From Cichorium intybus (taxonomy: Eukaryota; Streptophyta; Magnoliopsida; Asterales; Asteraceae): a stretch of DNA of 64,000 nt. The notes beneath the pieces are model-generated. The model saw nothing but the letters and a program-made list of their open reading frames with translations. It did no database searches and was not told the DNA's origin. Position numbers and translations under genes: made by a program. Each line of letters opens with the position of its first letter. Position 1 is the stretch's first letter. The stretch spans positions 116,295,298-116,359,297 of the forward strand of contig CM042012.1 in assembly GCA_023525715.1 (NCBI GenBank), written 5' to 3'. Below are positions 56,121-64,000 of the stretch, piece by piece.

Positions 56121-57135
56121 TGTGTTTTCCTTACTTTCTTTTGAGACATTGTACAGAACTTATTACTATCTTGGGTTTATATTTTAGATGTTTGTTTTAT
56201 TTAATTTGTTGGTGAATGTTTGCATGTGAATACCAATGGAAGTCTACTAAGGAGTTGTTTCAAGCAAGTGTGGGGTCATTGTACCCCTACACTTGCTATT
56301 TCACCGGCGTGTTTATTGTTGTGCCACAACTCTTGGAATCTGAATCATGAGGAGTTCGTGTTTTTGTATCCTGAGACAATCGAGTTCCAACAAGCAGTCA
56401 ACCGTCTAAAGGGGTAACTCTTTCTCCCTTATTCTAGAATATTTTTATGTACAACGGGGACGTTGTACGGTTTTAAGTGTAGGGTGTGGACGGCCGAAAG
56501 AGTTTTATTTTTGAAATTTTTCCCGGAAATGAGTAATTTTAGCAATTTTTCAAAAATTTTAATAGATTGTAATTTTGAAACGAATAGCTTTTGAATGTTA
56601 TAGCAATTGGTATTTTTCAAGAAATACTATTTAGTTGTGATCATGCTATGTGTTTAGTCAAATAAGTTGAGTTTTAGGAATTAGAAAATTTTAAGATTTA
56701 GGATATTTTAGGATTGGAATTTAGGAAGGAACTGTCAATCAGTGGCCTTTGTTGTTCGAGCCGGTAGGTCTGAAAAGGGTGGTCTCGAAGAGGCACTTAT
56801 GCACCTTACCACCTAAGATCGTCTGGTTTGGGATGATATTTCTGAAAGCTCGTTACACGGACAACATCGAAAGTCATGGACAATTCTTTAATGGCCTTTA
56901 GAATCTGAATGAGTACGTACACTCTCTCGTGGACAAAAAACTTGTAATCAAGGGTTCTTTAAAAAGTCATGAATTCAAAAGGATATGCTGGTCAGTTTTG
57001 CAAAAATCATTTTCAATCTAATTCTGGGAACAATAAACTTTGAAATTGAACACGTTTAAAAATGTATGAGTCTTAGTTAAAATCTGTTAAAAACTCTCTT
57101 GCTTAGGAACAAGCAAGGTACAAGTGTGGGGTGTC
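56121..57135 (+). other. 3' non-coding region of the Athila-like element
   Basis: About 1 kb with no frame. Two further AAGTGTGGGGT motifs lie near 56267-56277 and 57121-57131. The last, a few bases before the LTR, is the probable polypurine tract. Confidence 0.6.
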
Positions 57136-58099
57136 TGACAACGCCTAGTAATATCAAGTATTTTAGTCGTTGTTAGGCCCTATTCTTGGTGAATTTATAT
57201 CATAGTTGTATTGGTATTTCTCACTTTTTGTGCTAGTGCTTGTGTGCAAGAAAATGTTGAAAACAGGGACTAAAAGCGGACCAAATGAAAGAAGTTTGGA
57301 TCAAAGCCAATTCAGTCGAAGTCATGCGCGTGCCTTGGGAAAGAAGCATGTGCGTCGTACCACCTCAAAGGTCAAACGATTCCAATAGCGAAAAAACGGG
57401 GATAAGACAATACGTGCGTCGTGGTTCCAAGCTTTGCGCGCCGCAGATCGGGAAATTTTACAAGTATAAATAGAGGTCATTAGGTCGAAATCAAGAGGCG
57501 AAGAACGACCCCGTAAGGTGGACTTAAGGCTTTTTTGACTCAAGGATTCGGAAATTCAGCAACACTTTTGGTATTTTTTATGTTTTCACTTTCAATTCAT
57601 TATTAGTTTAGTTAGTTTAGCTTCTCTTCTATTGTTTCTGGACTGCTCAGACCAGTAGCAGTAGTCTAGGTTTGTTATTTTCGGATTTCAGTACCTTGGA
57701 TCTTTGGTTTTGGTTTTCTATTGAAGTAATCATTCAGTTTATGGTTTTATTGCACTTTTTAGTATTAGTTGTGTTTGGATGCTTGTTTGGTGTGTTTGTT
57801 TGCTTCTGGATTCTGAACTTAGCTTCTGATTTTAGTAAGTAATCTTAGTCTATGATTTGGTTTGGTTTAATTTAGTTCATGTTTGATTTGGTTTTTGGAA
57901 TTGGTTTTGGAATTATGTTTTTAGTTGGTTTTGGAAAAGTAGAACTAGTCCCTCTGGCTGTAGCGTGACACTACAGTTGGTAAGCTATCGTCCTATCTTG
58001 ACCACCAAACTTCCGTGGATCGAGCCTTGCTACCGCTATACTAGTGAGTATGTGAGGCATTTTTATTATTTTTGACCGCATAACGACCTAGGAGTGTCA
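57136..58099 (+). repeat. 3' LTR of the Athila-like element
   Basis: TGACAACGCC...GTGTCA, 964 bp, TATAAATA at 57465-57472, followed by the target duplication ATGGC. The uninterrupted text GACCCCGTAAGG confirms where the Tekay-like element entered the other LTR. Confidence 0.9.
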
Positions 58100-58104
58100 A
58101 TGGC

Positions 58105-58800
58105 CAAGATCACACATGCATCCGTAGTTGGTAGCTTGATGTATTCCATGGTATGCACTAGTCCAGACATTGCGCACGTAGTGAGAGTAGTCAATAAATT
58201 TATGTCTAATTCGAGGAAGGACCATTAGGAAGGAGTCAACTGGTTGCTTCGCTACATGAAGGCAACCTGAGATGCAACCTTGAGTTTCAAAAGGCAGATT
58301 GAGGAAAAAGCACTACCAGTATCATGTTCACAATTGGAAAAACCGCAATCACTTGGATGTCAAGGCTACAGAACAGTGTTGCTCTTTCAACCACCGAGAC
58401 CGAGTATATGGCTCTGGCCGAAGATAGTAAGGAGCTTGTTTGTTTGAAGAGCTTTCTATTAGAGTTAGGATTGAATCAGGAGGATTGTATGATGTATTTT
58501 GATAACCAAAGTGCAATACATCATGCGAAGAATCCGGTGTTTCATAGTATTATGAAGCACATCAAAATAAGGTATCATTTCATTTTGAGTTGATTACAAA
58601 TGGTACTCTCATCTTGAAGGAAATACTTGGAGCGAAAACCTTGCAAATATGTTAACCAAGGTGGTCCCAACTGAGAAGTTAAAGTTGTGTATGACTTCAT
58701 CTATTGTTCCACAGAAGTAGCCGAAGACGAGGAACTAGGGAGGAGAGTCTCATTGTTACGATTTGTATGACAGAAAAATCAGGTTCTGATTAGTCTATAG
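58105..58800 (+). pseudogene. Copia RT end and RNase H relic
   Basis: The coding text resumes directly after the Athila-like duplication with KITHASVVGSLMYSMVCTSP, then a frameshift, then TAITWMSRLQ, ALSTTETEYMALAEDSKE and MYFDNQSAIHHAKNP (58324-58593) and HIKIRYHFI. These are the RNase H catalytic neighbourhoods of a TNT1-type copia element. LANMLTKVVP follows in another frame near 58650. Confidence 0.8.
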
Positions 58801-58809
58801 GTGGGAGAT

Positions 58810-59513
58810 TGTTAAATTGTGGAGTCTAATCCAAATCGAGGAAGCCATTGTGACCGAAGAAGATCAATGGTCCGAAGCAATCAGGAACCGATGTGAGATT
58901 GCCAATGCGGTTGGAAGGGTTGCGCTTCGGACGGATCATTACACATCGTCCAAGGAATGTTCTTCGCCTCAGTTGAAAGAACCGATGTGAGATCGCTAGA
59001 TCTAAAGTAGGATCACAAGTCAGAGGCATTGAACCTATTTTCTCATTCTACTTTAGGAGGTTATGAGTTCGTTCCAAACCGAAGTCAGTAGGCCCGAGGA
59101 AGCAGCCCCGCTCCAGTCTGCGCTTTGCAGTAGAGACTTTGCCCAACATATTCCACGACTTGTCACATCAGTTGGCTTATTGCAGAAAGCAAAAGGCTAG
59201 AAGATTTCCCATCATCTTAGAAGATCTCCTTGCTTGATATATATAACAATCTCAGATGTAACTATGAGAATGTGAATAGTGTAAGCCAAATAGAGAGAGA
59301 GACCGGTAAATACTTGTATAGATTGTTTAGCATTCAAACTCAGAAAGAATACTCTCTAGTTTCTACATTGGACGTAGCTTGATCGGTCTAGATCGAGTGA
59401 ACCACTTAAATCCTTGTGTTCTTTGTTTTCGTTATGTTTCTTCTTATCTTTCTCATTAGCCTTGATCAAATTGTGTAAAAAAAAGCACGTAGCCGAAGTA
59501 CTTCGTCCTAACA
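58810..59513 (+). repeat. 3' LTR of the decayed copia element
   Basis: GGTGGGAGAT precedes TGTTAAATTGTGG. The LTR ends CTTCGTCCTAACA, 704 bp. A TATATATAA box lies at 59238-59246. The CGAAG/CTTCGG motif is repeated throughout. The partial copy near 39361-39560 shows about 80-85 percent similarity by eye. Confidence 0.7.
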
Positions 59514-60185
59514 ATAACACCCCTCTAAAATATTTTTTCCAAAACTCTATTCTCTCCCAAAAAGATTGTTTGCTTGCTGATAGGGTGTCTGTTCCCAATG
59601 GAGTGGGACAATGGAATTGGAAAAGAATGTTGCGTAAAGGTGCTGAAGCTAGTGAACTTGCTGATTTAAACAATCTGGTTGCTGGTTTGGTCTTGAGGCC
59701 AGTTCCAGACCTGTGTTTTTGGAAAGAAAGTGTTAAAGGCTTATTTTCTATTCAGTCGTTAAGGATGTTAATGTATAAAGCCATTTTTGGAGAAACTCAG
59801 TCGAGGTTTGGCTGGATTTTTGGGTTCCGTTGAAAACAAAATGTTTTGTTTGGCATTTTTTTTTTGCAAAACAGGATCTAGGTGGCAGCGAATATTCTAA
59901 TAATAGGTGTTAATTTAGAATCATTGTAGTGTTCGTTTTGCTTGGCTAGCATGGAAGATATCAACAATCTTGTATTCAAATTTCAATTTTCTTGGGATGT
60001 TAGGAAATGGTTTTCTGATTAGTGGACCTTACTCCCAACCGCACCTACGAGTTTGGATGATTTGAAATTGTAACTAGACTGGAGCAAAAATTTCAGAAAA
60101 TTAAAGTTGGGTGTAATTTATTTTGCGATTTGAATGATTTGGAATACAAGGAATATTCTGGTTTTCAAATAAGTTAATAAATATG
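59514..60185 (+). pseudogene. LINE C-terminal fragment, copy 1
   Basis: The plus strand reads FFQNSILSQKDCLLADRVSV, GVGQWNWKRMLRKGAEASEL and DLCFWKESVKGLFSIQSLR, then, with frameshifts, AANILIIGVNLESL and EDINNLVFKFQFSWDVRKWF. These are the conserved W-x-W-x-R and zinc-finger (zf-RVT) neighbourhoods at the end of plant L1 ORF2 proteins. It begins exactly at the CA end of the copia LTR. Confidence 0.75.
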
Positions 60186-60189
60186 TGAA

Positions 60190-61447
60190 GAAGGTATGGA
60201 GAAGAAATTCAGTTATTTTCTTTCAATTAGCTTAGACGTAGAGCGACGTCTAGGACTATTATTCAAAGCCCCTATTGGGGTGATTGAGACATTAGAAAAG
60301 ATCCAAAGAAAATTTTTATGGGGTGGAAATGAAGAAAAGAATAAAATACATTGGGTCTCTTGGGAAAAGGTTACAACTTCTAAAGAAGATGGGGGTCTTG
60401 GTGTGGTGTCCAGTCGGCACTAAACCTTGCTCTTATGGCAAAGTGGTGGTGGCGACTGAAAACACAGCCCCACTCCTTATGGTGCAAGACTGTAATTGGG
60501 ATTCACGGTTGCCTAGATAAAACGTTTGAGTACATTACAAATAAATTAATAACAGGTGTATAGAAAAATATTGGAAGTGCGAAAAAAGATTGTATGTCTA
60601 TGGGGTGTGGTTTCAATAACATATTTAGTGATGGATCCGGAACGAGTGGTGTAACATGCAAACTTGCCGCGGATGGCAGGTTCACGGTTGACCTCCTCCG
60701 TAAGCAATTGGAGAAAAATCTAACTCACAACTCTGGAGATATGAAAATCAAATGGAGCAAATTAATCCCAATAAAAGTCACTGGATTCATATGGAAGGCG
60801 GTACAAGGAAGGATACCTGTGGTGGATGTTTTGGTTTATAGAGGCGTCTAGATTGAATCGGAATCATCTGGTGCATGCATTAACAGTGCGGAAAGTTGCG
60901 ATCATATGCTAATACAATGTCCAATGGCTACTCAGGTGAGAAAAAACATCCTAAAATGGTGTGGAATAGATGATGTTGAGGTCAATAATATGAGGGATCT
61001 TACCCGGTTCGTGGCTGATTGGGGTAGATGTCCTAAGAAATGAAAACGACTAATAGCTACATGTTACGGGATGCTTTGGACTCTATGGAAGGCAAGGAAT
61101 GAAAGATTATTTCAGGCGATGTTTACTTCTCCATCAGGAGTAATTGCAAATGTTAAATAGCTAGTTTTTCTTTGGATTAAATACAGGGGAAATGGCGAAA
61201 TTTGTAATTGGGAGGAATGGTCCAATTCTCCCTTCAGTTGATACTTTACAACTGATGTATTTCTTTTAAGCCATTGCTTAGTGCCTTGCTTGGCGTGACT
61301 TTTTTAATATATTTATTCGCCGTTTCCAAAACAAAATTGGAACTCACGGTGTTTTTCACCTTTGAGTGCATGTTTTGATTCTTTCTAAAAAAAACCTTGC
61401 TAGTGCCCTTTTATTTGTTTAATGCATATGTCTTTCCAAAAAAAAAA
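60190..61447 (+). pseudogene. LINE C-terminal fragment, copy 2, with poly(A)-like tail
   Basis: A second start at an earlier point of ORF2 (VIETLEKIQRKFLWGG, KIHWVSWEKVTTSKEDGGLG) is followed by DGRFTVDLLRKQLEK, KWSKLIPIKVTGFIWKAVQG, then the zinc region with CDHMLIQCP and MLWTLWKARNERLF. Because text equivalent to copy 1 is met again, this is a separate copy. A-runs at 61387-61394 and 61438-61447 may be its tail. Confidence 0.75.
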
Positions 61448-61448
61448 C

Positions 61449-61690
61449 TTAATTTGCCACCATCTGCCAAACTAATTCGTTATGACTTCCACTGGTTTTA
61501 ATTTCCAAAAAATTCGAGTCCTTAAACAGAATTGCGTAAAAAAAAATACTGGAAGCAAATAGTATCAGTCCACCAAGATTCAAGACGCTGCTCGAGAGAC
61601 TGAGCTTGGGATATTGAGATGTTAAGATGAGACGCAAAGAAGGACCAAAGGGATGCAGCCACCTCTCCTTGAACAAATGAACCTATTAAA
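61449..61690 (-). pseudogene. LINE-like C-terminal piece on the minus strand
   Basis: The minus strand reads EVAASLWSFFASHLNISISQ then AQSLEQRLESWW, and after a frameshift ILFKDSNFLEIKTSGSHNEL. The W-S-FFA ... L-x-x-WW spacing is like zf-RVT regions of plant LINEs. The match is short, and an unrelated pseudogene is possible. Confidence 0.35.
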
Positions 61691-61691
61691 T

Positions 61692-61821
61692 GGGAAGTGA
61701 TCCGTACACAACAATTTTTCTCCATACACAACAATTTAACATTTTTCATGCATAATGTACAACACTCATAATACATAAATTGTTGTGTATGGAGAAAAAT
61801 TGTTGTGTACAAATCACTTAC
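61692..61821. mobile_element. Hairpin MITE of Mutator-like type
   Basis: Two 44-bp arms (61695-61738 and 61776-61819) are inverted copies with two mismatches, around a 37-bp loop. The ends read GGGAAGTGAT and, inverted, GGGTAAGTGAT. The perfect 10-bp direct repeat CCTATTAAAT (61682-61691 and 61822-61831) fits the 9-10 bp duplications made by Mutator-like transposases. There is no coding capacity. Confidence 0.85.
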
Positions 61822-61831
61822 CCTATTAAAT

Positions 61832-61972
61832 ACGCGAGCGCCGTATGGAAAAAATATCGACCCCAACCTTCTGTCCGCTTTTCGAACATCGTTAAAGTCC
61901 TATCACCCATTAGTCACTTGTGTTGTTGGTTTTAAAACTCTTTATCTCTTCCCATGGAGCTCTTTTCTCTTA
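61832..61972. other. Short spacer between two TIR elements
   Basis: 140 bp with locally higher GC (ACGCGAGCGCCGTATGG). No recognised feature. It ends in the TTA target site of the next element. Confidence 0.4.
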
Positions 61973-62678
61973 GGGTGGGGGGAGTAGATCTTTCCCATCC
62001 CACTGAACCCACGCGCCACGTCAACATTTCTCTCTCCTCTCACTTCTATTTTTCTCCATCTTTCACCAATCTTTCCCCATCTTTCTCATCCCACTGAACC
62101 CACAATGCCATATCAGATATTCAATATTTAAATGCATTTATTAATTTAATAAATTAATTTTAACATTTAATATAATATTATAAATAATAATAAAATGCAA
62201 TTATTAAAATAAAAATCACAAATAACATTAAATTAAAAAGTCAAATAACATTGGTTGACGTTATAATAATTTGGGGATGGGGTCGGAGGGACATCCTCAC
62301 GGTTTTTATTTTTGGAAGAACCCCGTTTTTTGGAGTTGCCTCGGCTAGAACTCATTTTATAAAAAAGAGGGTTTTTTTTAATAATAGGAAAGAGTTTAGA
62401 GAGATGTTGAGAGAAAGAAAGAATGGTGAAGGTGTGAATTTTTTAATGGGTATGGAGGTGATATTTATAAGGAAAGGAGGAGGGTGATTTTTAAATGATT
62501 AAAAAATTTTTTTTATAAAAGCCATTGGTTTCATCTAGATGATGAACCCCCACATCCCGCAACCAAGCGAACCCAAACGTCGACCATTTTGGTACCACTT
62601 GCGGTACCATTAGTACCATTGGTACCAACCCTTTTTTCTCTTGAACCCGCTCCATCTTTCTCACTACTCCGTCCACCC
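61973..62678 (-). mobile_element. Non-autonomous PIF/Harbinger element
   Basis: The left end GGGTGGGGGGAGTAG and the inverted right end GGGTGGACGGAGTAG are 15-bp terminal repeats with two differences. The flanking 3-bp duplication is TTA (61970-61972 and 62679-62681), the PIF/Harbinger hallmark. At 706 bp it is too short for transposase. Its interior has a minus-strand promoter-like region, a 5' UTR-like CT-rich stretch and a short ORF that look like the beginning of an autonomous parent element. Confidence 0.85.
62233..62355 (-). pseudogene. Truncated first-exon ORF of the Harbinger element (40 aa)
   Basis: MSSSRGNSKKRGSSKNKNRE and then DVPPTPSPNYYNVNQ lead into an early stop. The Ser/Lys/Arg-rich start with a TATAAATAT box about 110 bp upstream (complement of 62462-62470) looks like the 5' end of one of the two genes (transposase or Myb/trihelix-type partner) of a full Harbinger element. 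The rest is deleted. A functional peptide is not claimed. Confidence 0.55.
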
Positions 62679-62681
62679 TTA

Positions 62682-63411
62682 TAAGTCTTGAAGAGCGTAA
62701 ATATTCAGAAATCATCATGATTTATTTTGAAGCAACTAAGTCACTTTGATTGCAAAAAACCATTACCTTATAAGTACACATACCTTATAAGTTTACATAC
62801 TTTTTGAAACACCTGGATTCCAAATCGATGCTATCCCATCCGATCTATTATTCGCTTTTGGACTTTTTTTTTTTTAACCTAAACCTTGTATTTTGAATAA
62901 AAGGGTTAAAATCATGATAAGGTAACAAACTTTTTAGAATGTTCAAAAAAACATCATTAACCTAAATAAACATCCCAGAAGGTAACAAACTACATAAACT
63001 GTTCAAAAAATATTAAAATACCATCGTGACCTCCTATAGGTTTAACATGTCAGCTTTTGGTTAATATCAGAATTAAGTGACGGACTATTTGAAATGTTCA
63101 AAAAACACCCACGGACCTAATAAATGTAATCAAAATACTATTTACATTCTTAAAAAAGTACAATTATAACTTTTTTTAAATGATAATTTTAACATGTTCA
63201 AATTTTAAATTCTAGTACACTTAGAAATCACCCCACACCTCAAATGTTTGTTTAGAATACATGCATAAACCTGAAATGTTTATCCAAAAAACATCATTAA
63301 CCACTTTAAATTAAGATTTGATTTAATATATAATTCTTTTACATTCTATCTTCATTTTTTATATTTCTAGATTGATGATTTATATTTCATTATCGTATCT
63401 ATAACAACAAA
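62682..63411. other. Spacer with degenerate short repeats
   Basis: AT-rich DNA in which GTTCAAAAAA(CA) recurs at least five times (around 62940, 63001, 63099, and as variants near 63190 and 63280), together with TAACAAACT blocks. It looks like a diverged tandem array. No gene is seen. Confidence 0.45.
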
Positions 63412-64000
63412 CACAAGTAGAAAAGACATTTGTTGGTGCGACGAAGTTTTTTCAATTGATGTGGTTGAACAATAAAACCGCATTATAAAACGGAAAAAAC
63501 AGATTTATCATCAATAAAAAAAGCAACCGCACCATTTATAATGTTTGTTGGTGCGGATACTTTTAATCGTATTAAAAATGGTTTTGTTAGTTCGGTTTCG
63601 TCTCAACGCACCATTAAAACCCTATTTTTTGTTGCGAAAGTTTACAATCCGCACATTTAAAACGACATGTTTTGATGCGGTTAATATTAATAGCATTAAA
63701 AAATGATGTTATTTAAAAACAAGAATTTTAAGGCTTTTAATGTTATCTCCTGAAATTTTCATATGGATCGTTATTATTGGATGTGTAAAACTCCACTTAT
63801 GTCCGGAACTTATATCAATGGTGTTGGAAATTTTATTAGTGTTGTCGAAGCAAATTGTGTTAAAAATGGAAGTCGGTCACTTTTTTTCCTTGCAATGTTT
63901 GTAAAAACTTTAAAAGTGTTATTGATATTGGAGAAATAAAGTACCATTTGTTGCAAATGGTTGTGTGCCTAATTATACTTGTTGGTCAAAACATTGAGAA
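63412..64000. mobile_element. Probable CACTA element end, running out of the window
   Basis: CACAAGTAGAAAAGACA at 63412 resembles the usual CACTACAAGAAAA terminus with changes. Subterminal motifs TTGTTGGTGCGG (two copies), CGCACCATTTA, CGCACCATTAA and CCGCACATTTAA occur in both orientations over the next 270 bp, as is typical of CACTA subterminal arrays. The other end and any transposase would lie to the right. Confidence 0.45.

Larger units (their letters stand above)
40745..58099 (+). mobile_element. Athila-like non-autonomous LTR retrotransposon with nested insertions
   Basis: Its LTRs are 40745-41120 plus 49219-49803 (left, split) and 57136-58099 (right, 964 bp). The target duplication is ATGGC. 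A primer binding site of the tRNA-Asp type follows the left LTR, as in Athila/Tat elements. LTR divergence is about 7-8 percent by eye over the first 376 bp, so it is older than its insertions. Without them the interior is about 4.3 kb. It holds an acidic Gag-tail-like ORF and an ATHILA ORF-1-like ORF, but no protease, RT or integrase. Confidence 0.85.

Overview
The window is nuclear DNA of a flowering plant, and it is almost entirely transposable elements. AT-rich spacers, long-LTR Ty1/copia and Ty3/gypsy retrotransposons, L1-type LINE relics and TIR elements (hAT, PIF/Harbinger, Mutator-like, probable CACTA) all point to a eudicot. The SIRE-like and Athila-like families resemble what I know from Asteraceae such as lettuce and tansy, but that placement is an inference and a weak one. 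I see no intact host gene, no rRNA or tRNA gene and no CRISPR array. The only host coding sequence I recognise is the last exon of plastid ribosomal protein uL18c, carried as a fragment inside a hAT-like element.

Layout. 1-2450: PBS and long LTR of a minus-strand retrotransposon whose body lies left of the window. 2749-16862: SIRE-like copia material (3'-ORF fragment, 3' LTR, then a 5'-truncated pol, a long 3' ORF and a second 3' LTR). It is split by a very young, apparently intact copia element at 3261-9212 (LTRs differ at 2 of 684 sites; 5-bp target duplication GGGTT). 17128-18702: hAT-like element with the uL18c fragment. 18703-22825: spacers, a LINE fragment and a PIF/Harbinger relic. 22826-37697: old minus-strand copia element (duplication GTAGC) that received a younger relative at 24591-32182 (duplication AATTT). 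38240-39240: LINE relic.

39361-59513 is a nest. A decayed copia element was split by an Athila-like element without pol (40745-58099; duplication ATGGC). The left LTR of that element was split by a Tekay-like chromovirus (41121-49213; duplication ACCCC), and its interior holds an isolated LTR (50465-53463) with no clean duplication. 59514-61447: two LINE tails in tandem. 61449-62678: an opposite-strand LINE-like piece, a hairpin Mutator-type MITE with a 10-bp duplication, and a short Harbinger derivative with duplication TTA. From 63412 a probable CACTA end runs out of the window.

How it works together. Only the 3261-9212 copia element looks able to move by itself. The Tekay-like element has one in-frame stop and has lost an integrase catalytic aspartate. 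The other elements carry nonsense codons, frameshifts or lack pol. The most unusual coding content is the 1165-codon ORF downstream of pol in the SIRE-like element. Its C-terminal module recurs in the independent fragment at 2749-3075. LTR divergences were counted by eye and are approximate.
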